Positions 40,701 to 52,350 of a stretch of DNA of 64,000 nt are shown here, piece by piece. A program made the position numbers and the translations under genes. Within the stretch, counting starts at the first letter, position 1. The number at the start of each line of letters is the position of its first letter. This stretch comes from Limnomonas spitsbergensis (taxonomy: Eukaryota > Chlorophyta > Chlorophyceae > Chlamydomonadales): positions 3,653,501 to 3,717,500 of the forward strand of contig JAYJMM010000118.1 in the NCBI GenBank assembly GCA_037349105.1, written 5' to 3'. The notes under the pieces are model-generated. The model had not been told where the DNA came from. It did no database searches and saw only the letters and a list, made by a program, of their open reading frames with translations.

Positions 40701-43700
40701 GCCATCTGTTCGGCTGTAGCACGAGGTAGGCTACTATGCTGATGCTGATTCTGGAGCTGATGTTGATGTTGGTGCTGGTGACGATGCTGATGCTGACATT
40801 GCTACTTGTGCTGGTGCTGATGCTGATGCTGATTCCAGTCTCATGTCGATGCCAATGCTCAGGCTCAGCCTCACCTTCAACCTTGAATACCTGAGCCCCA
40901 CACCTTCAGCCCTACTCTGATGTGACCTTGAACCTACGTTCCCAGGGGCTAGTCTATCAAGAAATTCTTGACCCTAAATCCTTGACCCTAAAGCAAATTT
41001 GCCTTCACCCGTTTTGTCTGATGTACATCCTGGTGTGGAACTGGGTCAACAATATTACGCACGTCCTGATGTACAACATGATGTACAACCATACAAATTG
41101 ATTTGTTCTTCGGCAGGTATTTTTCCTGATGGCCTGGCGCAGCAGCTGGGCTTACCATGGTTACTTCAGCTGTTGAGGTCCTTCTGTTCAGTGCTGGTGG
41201 TGTGCTGGCAACAACGGCGGCAGCGGCCTCATCTGCCCCTTTCGTCTCCAACTCAGAGGGCTGGGCCCTCCCACCAGGCCAAGGACCTCTAAGTTGATCG
41301 GAGGCCAGCTGCTAGGCCATCCTGGCCGTCCTGAGGGGTCTGATGCTAGCGGAGGGCCTGCCAGCAAGGTATGTCGGCAAAGAGGGGCACTCGCCTGAAA
41401 CAACTAATATGCCCTGAGGTGTGGATAAAGGGAACCATCTGTTCGGCTGTAGCACGAGGTAGGCTACTATGCTGATGTTGATTCTGGAGCTGATGTTGAT
41501 GTTGGTGCTGGTGATGATTCTGATGCTGACATTGCTACTTGTGCTGGTGCTGATGCTGATGCTGATTCCAGTCTCATGTTGATGCCAATGCTCAGGCTCA
41601 GCCTCACCTTCAACCTTGAATACCTGAGCCCCACACCTTCAGCCCTACTCTGATGTGACCTTGAACCTACGTTCCCAAGGGCTGGACTGTCAAGAAATTC
41701 TTGACCCTAAATCCTTGACCCTAAAGCAACATTTTCATCACCCGTTTTGTCTGATGTACATCCTGGTGTGGAACTGGGTCAACAATAGTACGCACATCCT
41801 GATGTACAACATGATGTTCAACCATACGAATTGATTTGTTTTTCCGCAGGTATTTTTCCTGATGGCCTGGTGCATCAGCAAGGCTTGCCATGGTTACTTC
41901 AGCTGCTGCTGTCCTTCTCTTCAGTGCTGGTGGCGTGCTAGCAACAACGGTGGCAGCGGCCTCATCTGCCCCTTTCGTCTCCAACTCGGAGGGCTGGGCC
42001 CTCTCACCAGGCCAAGGACCTCTAAGTTGATCGGAGGCCAGCTGCTAGGCCATCCTTGCCGTCCTGAGGGGTCTGATGCTAGCGGAGGGCCTGCCAGCAA
42101 GGTATGTCGGCAAAGAGGGGCACTCGCCTGAAAAAACGAATATGCCCTGAGGTGTGGATAAAGGGAGCCATCTGTTCGGCTGTAGCACTAGGTAGGCTAC
42201 TATGCTGATGCTGATTCTGGAGCTGATGTTGATGTTGGTGCTGGTGATGATGCTGATGCTGACATTGCTACGTGTGCTGGTGCTGATGCTGATGCTGACA
42301 TTGCTACGTGTGCTGGTGCTGATGCTGATGCTGATTCCAGTCTCATGTCGATGCCAATGCTCAGGCTCAGCCTCACCTTCAACCTTGAATACCTGAGCCC
42401 CACACCTTCAGCCCTACTCTGATGTGACCTTGAACCTACGTTCCCAGGGGCTGGACTGTCAATAATTTATTGACCCTACATGTCTGGTGTGGAAGTGGGT
42501 CAACAATATTACGCACATCCTAATGTACAACATGATGTACAACCATACAAATTGATTTGTTCTTCCGCAGGTATTTTACCTGTTGGCCTGGTGCAGCAGC
42601 TGGGCTTGCCATGGTTACTTCAGCTGCTGCTGTCCTTCTGTTCAGTGCTGGTGGCGTGCTGCCAACAACGGCGGCAGCGGCCCCATCTGCCCCTTTCGTC
42701 TCCAACTCAGAGGGCTGGGCCCTCCCACCAGGCCAAGGACCTCCAAGTTGATCGGAGGCCAGCTGCTAGGCCATCCTGGCCGTCCTGAGGGGTCTGATGC
42801 TAGCAGAGGGCCTGACAGCAAGGTATGTCGGCAAAGAGGGGCACTCGCCTGAAACAACTAATATGCCCTGAGGTGTGGATAAGGGGAGCCATCTGTTCGG
42901 CTGTAGCACGAGGTAGGCTACTATGCTGATGCTGATTCTGGAGCTGATGTTGATGTTGGTGCTGGTGACGATGCTGATGCTGACATTGCTACTTGTGCTG
43001 GTGCTGATGCTGATGCTGATTCCAGTCTCATGTCGATGCCAATGCTCAGGCTCAGCCTCACCTTCAACCTTAAATACCTGAGCCCCACACCTTCAGCCCT
43101 ACTCTGATGTGACCTTGAACCTACGTTCCCAGGGGCTAGTCTATCAAGAAATTATTGACCCTAAATCCTTGACCCTAAAGCAAATTTGCCTTCACCCGTT
43201 TTGTCTGATGTACATCCTGGTGTGGAACTGGGTCAACAATATTACGCACGTCCTGATGTACAACATGATGTACAACCATACAAATTGATTTGTTCTTCGG
43301 CAGGTATTTTTCCTGATGGCCTGGCGCAGCAGCTGGGCTTACCATGGTTACTTCAGCTGTTGAGGTCCTTCTGTGCAGTGCTGGTGGCGTGCTGCCAACA
43401 ACGGCGGCAGCGGCCCCATCTGCCCCTTTCGTCTCCAACTCAGAGGGCTGGGCCCTCCCACCAGGCCAAGGACCTCAAAGTTGATCGGAGGCCAGCTGCT
43501 AGGCCATCCTGGCCGTCCTGAGGGGTCTGATGCTAGCGGAGGGCCTGCCAGCAAGGTATGTCGGCAAAGAGGGGCACTCGCCTGAAACAACTAATATGCC
43601 CTGAGGTGTGGATAAGGGGAGCCATCTGTTCGGCTGTAGCACGAGGTAGGCTACTATGCTGATGCTGATTCTGGAGCTGATGTTGATGTTGGTGCTGGTG

Positions 43701-46700
43701 ATGATGCTGATGCTGACATTGCTACGTGTGCTGGTGCTGATGCTGATGCTGACATTGCTACGTGTGCTGGTGCTGATGCTGATGCTGATTCCAGTCTCAT
43801 GTCGATGCCAATGCTCAGGCTCAGCCTCACCTTCAACCTTGAATACCTGAGCCCCACACCTTCAGCCCTACTCTGATGTGACCTTGAACCTACGTTCCCA
43901 GGGGCTGGACTGTCAATAATTTATTGACCCTACATGTCTGGTGTGGAAGTGGGTCAACAATATTACGCACATCCTAATGTACAACATGATGTACAACCAT
44001 ACAAATTGATTTGTTCTTCCGCAGGTATTTTACCTGTTGGCCTGGTGCAGCAGCTGGGCTTGCCATGGTTACTTCAGCTGCTGCTGTCCTTCTGTTCAGT
44101 GCTGGTGGCGTGCTGCCAACAACGGCGGCAGCGGCCCCATCTGCCCCTTTCGTCTCCAACTCAGAGGGCTGGGCCCTCCCACCAGGCCAAGGACCTCCAA
44201 GTTGATCGGAGGCCAGCTGCTAGGCCATCCTGGCCGTCCTGAGGGGTCTGATGCTAGCAGAGGGCCTGCCAGCAAGGTATGTCGGCAAAGAGGGGCACTC
44301 GCCTGAAACAACTAATATGCCCTGAGGTGTGGATAAGGGGAGCCATCTGTTCGGCTGTAGCACGAGGTAGGCTACTATGCTGATGCTGATTCTGGAGCTG
44401 ATGTTGATGTTGGTGCTGGTGACGATGCTGATGCTGACATTGCTACTTGTGCTGGTGCTGATGCTGATGCTGATTCCAGTCTCATGTCGATGCCAATGCT
44501 CAGGCTCAGCCTCACCTTCAACCTTAAATACCTGAGCCCCACACCTTCAGCCCTACTCTGATGTGACCTTGAACCTACGTTCCCAGGGGCTAGTCTATCA
44601 AGAAATTATTGACCCTAAATCCTTGACCCTAAAGCAAATTTGCCTTCACCCGTTTTGTCTGATGTACATCCTGGTGTGGAACTGGGTCAACAATATTACG
44701 CACGTCCTGATGTACAACATGATGTACAACCATACAAATTGATTTGTTCTTCGGCAGGTATTTTTCCTGATGGCCTGGCGCAGCAGCTGGGCTTACCATG
44801 GTTACTTCAGCTGTTGAGGTCCTTCTGTTCAGTGCTGGTGGCGTGCTGCCAACAACGGCGGCAGCGGCCCCATCTGCCCCTTTCGTCTCCAACTCAGAGG
44901 GCTGGGCCCTCCCACCAGGCCAAGGACCTCAAAGTTGATCGGAGGCCAGCTGCTAGGCCATCCTGGCCGTCCTGAGGGGTCTGATGCTAGCGGAGGGCCT
45001 GCCAGCAAGGTATGTCGGCAAAGAGGGGCACTCGCCTGAAACAACTAATATGCCCTGAGGTGTGGATAAGGGGAGCCATCTGTTCGGCTGTAGCACGAGG
45101 TAGGCTACTATGCTGATGCTGATTCTGGAGCTGATGTTGATGTTGGTGCTGGTGACGATGCTGATGCTGACATTGCTACTTGTGCTGGTGCTGATGCTGA
45201 TGCTGATTCCAGTCTCATGTCGATGCCAATGCTCAGGCTCAGCCTCACCTTCAACCTTAAATACCTGAGCCCCACACCTTCAGCCCTACTCTGATGTGAC
45301 CTTGAACCTACGTTCCCAGGGGCTAGTCTATCAAGAAATTATTGACCCTAAATCCTTGACCCTAAAGCAAATTTGCCTTCACCCGTTTTGTCTGATGTAC
45401 ATCCTGGTGTGGAACTGGATCAACAATATTACGCACGTCCTGATGTACAACATGATGTACAACCATACAAATTGATTTGTTCTTCGGCAGGTATTTTCCT
45501 GATGGCCTGGCGCAGCAGCTGGGCTTACCATGGTTACTTCAGCTGTTGAGGTCCTTCTGTTCAGTGCTGGTGGTGTGCTGGCAACAACGGCGGCAGCGGC
45601 CCCATCTGCCCCTTTCGTCTCCAACTCAGAGGGCTGGGCCCTCCCACCAGGCCAAGGACCTCCAAGTTGATCGAAGGCCAGCTGCTAGGCCATCCTGGCC
45701 GTCCTGAGGGGTCTGATGCTAGCGGAGGGCCTGCCAGCAAGGTATGTCGGCAAAGAGGGGCACTCGCCTGAAACAACTAATATGCCCTGAGGTGTGGATA
45801 AAGGGAACCATCTGTTCGGCTGTAGCACGAGGTAGGCTACTATGCTGATGCTGATTCTGGAGCTGATGTTGATGTTGGTGCTGGTGATGATTCTGATGCT
45901 GACATTGCTACTTGTGCTGGTGCTGATGCTGATGCTGATTCCAGTCTCATGTCGATGCCAATGCTCAGGCTCAGCCTCACCTTCAACCTTGAATACCTGA
46001 GCCCCACACCTTCAGCCCTACTCTGATGTGCCCTTGAACCTACGTTCCCAAGGGCTGGACTGTCAAGAAATTCCTGACCCTCAATCCTTGACCCTAAAGC
46101 AAATTTTACGTCACCTGTTTTGTCTGATGTACATCCTGGTGTGGAAGTGGGTCAACAATATTACGCACGTCCTGATGTACAACATGATGTACAACCATAC
46201 AAATTGATTTGTTCTTCCACAGGTATTTTTCCTGATGGCCTGGTGCAGCAGCTGGGCTTGCCATGGTTACATCAGCTGCTGCTGTCCTTCTGTTCAGTGC
46301 TGGTGGCGTGCTGGCAGCAACGGTGGCAGCGGCCTCATTTGCCCCTTTCGTCTCCAACTCAGAGGGCTGGGCCCTCCCACCAGGCCAAGGACCTCCAAGT
46401 TGATCGGAGGCCAGCTGCTAGGCCATCCTGGCCGTCCTGAGGGGTCTGATGCTAGCTGAGGGCCTGCCAACAAGGTATGTCGGCAAAGAGGGGCACTCGC
46501 CTGAAACAACTAATATGCCCTGAGGTGTGGATAAAGGGAGCCATCTGTTCGGCTGTAGCACGAGGTAGGCTACTATGCTGATGCTGATTCTGGAGCTGAT
46601 GTTGATGTTGGTGCTGGTGATGATGCTGATGCTGACATTGCTACGTGTGCTGGTGCTGATGCTGATGCTGATTCCAGTCTCATGTCGATGCCAATGCTCA

Positions 46701-47272
46701 GGCTCAGCCTCACCTTCAACCTTGAATACCTGAGCCCCACACCTTCAGCCCTACTTTGATGTGACCTTGGGCCTACGTTCCCAGGGGCTGGTCTATCAAG
46801 AAATTCTTGACCCTAAATCCTTGACCCTGAAGCAAATTTGCCTTCACCCGTTTTGTCTGATGTACATCCTGGTGTGGAACTGGGTCAATAATATTACGCA
46901 CATCCTGATGTACAACATGATGTACAACCATACAAATTGATTTGTTCTTCCGCAGGTTTTTTCCCTGATGGCCTGGTGCAGCAGCTGGGCTTGCCATGGT
47001 TACTTCAGCTGCTGCTGTCCTTCTGTTCAGTGCTGGTGGTGTGCTGGCATCAACGGCGGCAGCGGCCCCATCTGCCCCTTTCGTCTCCAACTCAGAGGGC
47101 TGGGCCCTCCCACCAGGCCAAGGACCTCCAAGTTGATCGGAGGCCAGCTGCTAGGCCATCGTGGCCGTCCTGAGGGGTCTGATGCTAGCGGAGGGCCTGC
47201 CAGCAAGGTATGTCGGCAAAGAGGGGCACTCGCCTGAAACAACTAATATGCCCTGAGGTGTGGATAAGGGGA
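40701..47272. repeat. Nine-monomer block, copy 2 of 13,818-bp-spaced duplication
   Basis: Counterpart of 26883-33454. The order is A1, A2, B, A1, B, A1, then three more diverged A-type monomers (45075, 45807, 46540). Here the diverged monomers at 45075 and 45807 are both complete, whereas the left copy carries one fused version plus an extra ordinary A1 monomer at 31257. This suggests, as inference, that the right block is closer to the ancestral arrangement. Confidence 0.83.
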
Positions 47273-49118
47273 GCCATCTGTTCGGCTGTAGCACGAGGTT
47301 GGCTACTATGCTAATGCTGATGCTGATTCTGGAGCTGATGTTGATGTTGGTGCTGGTGACGATGCTGATGCTGACATTGCTACGTGTGCTGGTGCTGATG
47401 CTGATGCTGATTCCAGTCTCATGTCGATACCAATGCTCAGGCTCAGCCTCACCTTCAACCTTAAATACCTGAGCCCCACACCTTCAGCCCTACTTTGATG
47501 TGACCTTGAACCTACGTTCCCAGGGGCTGGTCTATCAAGAAATTCTTGACCCTAAATCCTTGACCCTAAAGCAAATTTGCCTTCACCCGTTTTGTCTGAT
47601 GTACATCCTGGTGTGGAACTGGGTCAACAATATTACGCACGTCCTGATGTACAACATGATGTACCACCATACAAATTGATTTGTTCTTCGGCAGGTATTT
47701 TCCTGATGGCCTGGTGCAGCAGCTGGGCTTACCATGGTTACTTCAGCTGTTGAGGTCCTTCTGTTCAGTGCTGGTGGTGTGCTGGCAACAACGGCGGCAG
47801 CGGCCTCATCTGCCCCTTTCGTCTCCAACTCAGAGGGCTGGGCCCTCCCACCAGGCCAAGGACCTCTAAGTTGATCGGAGGCCAGCTGCTAGGCCATCCT
47901 AGCCGTCCTGAGGGGTCTGATGCTAGCGGAGGGCCTGCCAGCAAGGTATGTCGGCAAAGAGGGTCCCTCGCCTGAAACAAATAATATGCCCTGAGGTGTG
48001 GATAAAGGGAGCCATCTGTTGGCTGTAGCACGAGGTAGGCTACTATGCTGATGCTGATTCTGGAGCTGATGTTGATGTTGGTGCTGGTGACGATGCTGAT
48101 GCTGACATTGCTACTTGTGCTGGTGCTGATGCTGATGCTGATTCCAGTCTCATGTCGATGCCAATGCTCAGGCTCAGCCTCACCTTCAACCTTGAATACC
48201 TGAGCCCCACACCTTCAGCCCTACTCTGATGTGACCTTGAACCTACGTTCCCAAGGGCTGGACTGTCAAGAAATTCTTGACCCTAAATCCTTGACCCTTA
48301 AGCAATTTTTTCGTCACCCGTTCTGTCCGATGTACATCCTGGTGGAAGTGGGTCAACAATAGTACGCACGTCCTGATGTACAACATGATGTTCAACCATA
48401 CAAATTGATTTGTTCTTCCGCAGGTATTTTACCTGATGGCTTGGTGCAGCAGCAGGGATTGCCATGGTTACTTCAGCTGCTGAGGTCCTTCTGTTCAGTG
48501 CTGGTGGTGTGCTGGCAACAACAGGGGCAGCGGCCCCATCTGCCCCTTTCGTCTCCAACTCAGAGGGCTGGGCCCTCCCACCAGGCCAAGGACCTCCAAG
48601 TTGATCGGAGGCCAGCTGCTAGGCCATCGTGGCCGTCCTGAGGGGTCTGATGCTAGCTGAGGGCCTTCCAGCAAGGTATGTCGGCAAAGAGGGTCACTCG
48701 CCTGAAACAAATAATATGCCCTGAGGTGTGGATAAAGGGAGCCATCTCTTCGGCTGTAGCACGAGGTAGGCTACTATGATAATGCTGATGCTGATTCTGG
48801 AGCTGATGTTGATGTTGGTGCTGGTGACGATGCTGATGCTGACATTGCTACTTGTGCTGGTGCTGATGCTGATGCTGATTCCAGTCTCATGTCCATGCCA
48901 ATGCTCAGGCTCAGCCTCACGTTCAACCTTGAATACCTGAGCCCCACACCTTCAGCCCTACTCTGATGTGTCCTTGAACCTACGTTCCCAAGGGCTGGAC
49001 TGTCAAGAAATTCTTGACTCTAAATTCTTGACTCTAAAGCACACTTTCTATCACCCGTTTTGTCTGATGTACATCCTGGTGTAGAAATGGGTTGACAATA
49101 TTACGCACGTCCTGATGT
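47273..49118. repeat. Diverging edge monomers of the satellite
   Basis: The monomers starting 47273, 48011 and 48741 carry many private changes, for instance GAGGGTCCCTCG or GAGGGTCACTCG in place of GAGGGGCACTCG, and ATGATAATGCTG in the microsatellite start. The last one breaks off at about 49118 inside the GATGTACAAC region. Rising divergence at an array edge is the usual pattern when homogenisation is weaker at the margins. Confidence 0.85.
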
Positions 49119-49511
49119 AGCCCTATGTTGACGTGGCCTCGAACCCACATTCTTTTGGTCTGGCCTTTAATTAATCTTCGACCTTCAATCCTGGGCCCTC
49201 AAGTAAACTGTCCTTTACCCGTTTTGTCTGGTGTACATCCAGGTGTAGAATTTGTTCAACAATATTACGCACAACCTGATGTACAACATATCATGTTTAC
49301 TTGTTCTCCCGCAGGAATTATTTCTTGATGTTGAGGTTCAGCAGCTTGGCTTGCCATTGGTTGTTCAGCTGCTGCTACCCTTCTTTGGAGTGTTTGCCGG
49401 CAGCAAAGTGACAGCGACCCCATGTGCCCCTTTGGGCTCCAACTCTCAGGGCTTGGCCCTCCCTTCGGGCCAAGGACCTCAGAGTCGTATATTGGTAGCC
49501 AGCTGATTTCT
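49119..49511. repeat. Strongly diverged partial satellite monomer
   Basis: Sequence resumes at an earlier phase of the monomer (GCCCTATGTTGACGTGGCC corresponds to GCCCTACTCTGATGTGACC) and stays alignable through the CCCGTTTTGTCTG, AACAATATTACGCAC, acceptor-like TTCTCCCGCAG and GGGCCAAGGACCTC landmarks up to about 49470, with many substitutions and indels. It is far more diverged than any array monomer, so it is either an older array relic or the single-copy source. Homology ends where reverse-transcriptase-like codons begin. Confidence 0.75.
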
Positions 49512-50015
49512 AGCATTTATTTGATGAATTTCCTGACATTATTCACGAGTCCCAGCAAGTGGATGGAGCAGAGGTTGAGAACCTCACTTACACTATTGAG
49601 CTCATTCTGGGCTCAAAATTTCTTTTCGTCGCAATTACCGGCTCTCTTTCTAACACCTGATTGAGCTCGGCCTTCATGTTCCGGAGTATGTGAAAAGGGT
49701 ATATCCCTTGATAACTTTTCTTTTGGAGCTCCCGTTATTTCTTTTCCCAAACCTTACGGTCGTCTTCGGTTTTGCCTTGACTATCGTGCACTCAATGACA
49801 ACGCGGTCAAAATGCGGTATTAGTTGCCCCATATAGACGATCTGGATGATGCTCGAGGTGTTAGCCTTTTTGGTGGTGGCCGGGGGCTATCATAAACTCA
49901 AAATTGCTGAGAAAAAAATATGGCTTAAACTGCCTTCATCTCCCCTTTCGGTCATTTCGAATGGCGTTGCCTTCACATGGATCTCACTAATGTGCCTTCT
50001 TCCCTCATGCGCCAA
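49512..50015 (+). pseudogene. Decayed Ty3/gypsy reverse transcriptase fragment
   Basis: Conserved landmarks of the gypsy RT N-terminal half appear in the right order but spread over all three frames. They are FDEFPD at 49520, YTIELI at 49589, RRNYRL at 49627, a PKP-then-RFCLDYRALN block at about 49746-49796, a PHIDDL-like stretch near 49825, GYHKLKIAE at 49885, HFEWR at 49953 and LTNVPSS at 49983. Frame changes and at least one stop (TAG near 49819, where the family has RYPLP) show it is dead. The catalytic Y-x-D-D segment and everything beyond (RNase H, integrase) are absent, so it is truncated at about 50015. No LTRs are recognised. It lies directly against the diverged satellite monomer. 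The family call rests on motif order and is secure; the precise lineage is not. Confidence 0.85.
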
Positions 50016-51243
50016 GTGGGTGGGAAACCACGGGGGCCGGATCTGCAATTTGGGGGCAGCTTGGCCTAATATGGATGGAACTATATGATTTGAACGTAAA
50101 CAAATACATTTGATCCCGCTGGAGACATGGCATGACAATTCTGAACACATGTGGATGGTTCCGAGGCCAAAGACATGCCGAGGTTTCCATTGTCACCTTG
50201 GACGAAGATTGCGTGTCTTAAAATACAAAAAAATTATCAGTTCATGGAGCTAGGTGTTCGCCTCGACACACTCAAGGCTTGCACGTAAAAGGTCACACAT
50301 GGGAGAGTGGGAGTGTCATTGTTGCAAGCCCTCGTGCAGTTGACGAACGTTAGAGATAAATGTAACATAGTGATTACATGAGGGGTATGTTGCGGGAATT
50401 TGGCACAATAGCGCCAAATGGCTCCATGTCTCATGAAACCAGCTAACATGGCGTGCAACATGCGGGGACTCATGGGCTGATAGGGAAAGACCAAGCAATG
50501 CTCAAAGATATCACCAACTAATTATCAAAATTACCAATATGTAATAAGAGGAACTGCCGAATGGGGTAAAGCCTTATAAATCGGGCATGCACGGAATAGA
50601 ACAACCATGTACATGCTATCACGACGATTCATGTTCAACGCCTATCGATGATGGAAAGCTTTTCTGTCTGTTTCCAAGTCCATGTGGCGTGAGCGATCGA
50701 TGACAACCCTCGCCCAATTTATGTCCGAGGTTGATGATTAGGAATGATTGTACTTGATCCCGTTCGAAATAAACGTGGTCAAATGTTTGCCAAGGCATAT
50801 TCGTTTTCCCCCTGTGTCGTGTTGTATAAATTCGGACAAGGACATTTCGAAGAGAATTGATATTGTATGGCTTTATTCTTAAGTAAACTTTCTTATGCGC
50901 GCATGTTTCCGCCCAAGCGTGGTTATAATGCGACATCTGCTTAATCCCGGACTTTTGTGCCAGGAAGGCCTAGTCCCTATCAAATCGTCGTGAATGATTG
51001 TGAAACATTCATATGAGCTTTAAATCTAGCCTCTTGGCCCTGCTTAAATAATAAAGCTCGGCCACGTTGTCAAATAATTAATTGAAATACGTATACCGGT
51101 ATATTAATACAGCACCAAGCAAAAATTTACCACTTTTCATCGTGAAAGGGCAACAAACAATACCCCTATTGGGTAATATGGCATATTGTCTTATATAAAC
51201 CAGATATTGGGTCCACAAGATTATGAATGTGCATTCATAGAAT
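50016..51243. other. Unannotated intergenic stretch
   Basis: No gene is recognised here. Short open frames of 60-105 codons on the minus strand (for example 50619-50936) show no family motif and no consistent codon pattern. A TATA-like CTTATAAAT lies near 50574, and the GC content falls towards 51050-51240. It could include an LTR or other remnant of the neighbouring gypsy element, but no TG...CA pair of repeats can be shown within the window. Confidence 0.5.
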
Positions 51244-51264
51244 ATAATATGTAGGCATCGGCAA

Positions 51265-51297
51265 TATACTTTACATGCCCCACCAATGTAAAGTATA
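51265..51297. repeat. Subterminal hairpin in the left end of hAT-1
   Basis: TATACTTTACAT and its exact reverse complement ATGTAAAGTATA (12-bp arms) flank a 9-nt loop. ACTTTA/TAAAGT motifs recur through both subterminal regions, including the 14-bp palindrome ACTTTATATAAAGT at 52005-52018. Repeated short subterminal motifs are where hAT transposases bind; that role is inferred here. Confidence 0.7.
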
Positions 51298-51582
51298 TAT
51301 TATACCATATATATAGTATATAAAGTCAGAAAAAAGTGGGCCAAAGTAAAAAAAAACAGAGGTCTGGATTCAGCTTAATCAGGGCATTCAGAATCTGCAG
51401 CTAACTCGTCCCATCTAAGAAAGCTAAGTCCTCAAACACATAAAAACACTGTATTTGTTTGACGCGGATCACGGGTTCGAAAAATGGGGCAGGTCTAGTC
51501 CAGAAGTTCAGTTTAAGTACCACTACATGATCACTAGATATACATTTGAGTCTCATAGCATGACTGTTCCGAAGTTATCAAG

Positions 51583-51765
51583 TCAGTCGGAGTGATAGTT
51601 CAGAGAAACCTCCTCGTACTGAACCTCCTTGACCTCGCCGTCGTCACGGTTCGCCTTGACATAAATCAGCTTCTCAGCCCGCGCGATGCCTAGGCGAGAG
51701 CGGCTACTGGTGTATGTCCGCCCCCATGCTGACCAGTTCCGCTGGACCGATTGTTCCAAACTCGC
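51583..51765 (-). pseudogene. hAT transposase C-terminal (dimerisation) domain remnant
   Basis: On the minus strand a 60-codon open stretch ends in TGA at 51583-51585. It contains QRNWSAWG, then RSRLGIARAEKLIYVKAN, matching the conserved hAT C-terminal pattern (ER-N-W-S ... R-N-R-L ... A-E-K-L-V-Y-V ... N) that mediates transposase dimerisation. An acidic tail follows. In-frame TAA codons lie just upstream (51766-51768 and beyond), and the RNase-H-like catalytic core is missing, so this is the 3' end of a deleted gene inside hAT-1. A different minus-strand frame, 51690-51887, overlaps it and is a shadow. Confidence 0.8.
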
Positions 51766-52116
51766 TTAATCTTATTCAGCTCGGCACACAAAGCCTCAGG
51801 CTCCCACTCGGTTCCTAAGTGCAGTTGCTTGCCATTGTCGAGAAGGATAGATCGTTTCACTTTCTCAGGGGCAATTCCAAGTAACACGAGTATTATTGGA
51901 GTATAGAATCGGACGAGAACGCATGCGCTTGTCTCACAAGTAGCCCACAGTAGCTGAAATGCCGTATTTCCACGTTTTCAGTCGCGACATTCGGGATTTT
52001 CGCGACTTTATATAAAGTATATATGATATGCCGAATTCGAATATACTTTATATAATATATAATATACTTTATATACTATATAATATTATATAATATTGCC
52101 GATGCCTAATAATATG

Positions 52117-52350
52117 TATTTGCATATGTGATATAAGCGTGGACACCTCGACCGGCTCCAACATTTTCCATATGCCAAACTATATGCCATCGCAATTACG
52201 GCGGACTTGAAGAATGTGTAAGACACATACAACACACAATCATGCGATGGCGGGATTTCTCATACCTCAATAATGTACACCCAAAGTTGCCTTTGCCAAC
52301 TTCCAAGCATTTGCAAGTCATGAGAGCTGCACTAGTCATGAGACATTCTT
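52117..52350. other. Spacer between hAT-1 and the minisatellite
   Basis: Unique-looking sequence with no recognisable feature. A 229-codon frame begins at 52242 and runs into the minisatellite; it is not supported as a gene. Confidence 0.5.

Larger units (their letters stand above)
1..49118. repeat. Satellite array of ~0.7 kb monomers
   Basis: Head-to-tail array; every monomer carries the anchor CATCTGTTCGGCTGTAGCAC, a GCTGAT-rich segment, a GATGTACAAC direct repeat and a conserved 252-nt block. Monomer starts (anchor): 1, 734, 1467, 2188, 2921, 3655, 4376, 5061, 5796, 6518, 7253, 7975, 8708, 9429, 10114, 10849, 11571, 12304, 13037, 13758, 14491, 15225, 15948, 16680, 17414, 18135, 18868, 19601, 20322, 21055, 21788, 22509, 23242, 23975, 24696, 25429, 26162, 26883, 27616, 28349, 29070, 29803, 30524, 31257, 31990, 32722, 33455, 34188, 34921, 35642, 36375, 37096, 37829, 38514, 39247, 39980, 40701, 41434, 42167, 42888, 43621, 44342, 45075, 45807, 46540, 47273, 48011, 48741 (partial). 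Length classes are 732-735 bp (A, with two CCCTAAA motifs), 721-723 bp (B, without that segment but with an internal 36-bp duplication) and 685 bp (C, neither). The array runs off the left edge. Short reading frames recur on both strands but are by-products of repetition. Confidence 0.98.
51244..52116. mobile_element. Non-autonomous hAT element (hAT-1) with target duplication
   Basis: An 857-bp element (51252-52108) is bounded by perfect 16-bp inverted ends: TAGGCATCGGCAATAT on the left and its reverse complement at 52093-52108. Immediately outside lies the 8-bp direct repeat ATAATATG (51244-51251 and 52109-52116). An 8-bp target duplication plus short inverted ends is the hallmark of hAT transposons. 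A second inverted pair (TATATAGTATATAAAGT at 51310-51326 against 52066-52082) lies subterminally. The interior keeps a minus-strand hAT C-terminal domain but no full transposase, so it is an internally deleted copy mobilised in trans. The perfect ends and duplication suggest fairly recent insertion. Confidence 0.93.

Noticed and set aside
1..49118. CRISPR array or bacterial repeat system
   Set aside because: The repeats are contiguous 0.7-kb monomers without unique spacers, and the surroundings are eukaryotic transposons.
1..49118. Ribosomal DNA intergenic spacer or primate alpha satellite
   Set aside because: No rRNA sequence is seen, monomers are far longer than 171 bp, and no CENP-B-box-like motif was found.
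50619..50936. Minus-strand 105-codon frame in the unannotated stretch
   Set aside because: No recognisable domain, no codon pattern and no conserved neighbour; expected by chance at this length.
51488..51520. tRNA-like TTCGAAA motif (CGGGTTCGAAAAATGG region) inside hAT-1
   Set aside because: Only a partial B-box match, with no A box or cloverleaf around it.
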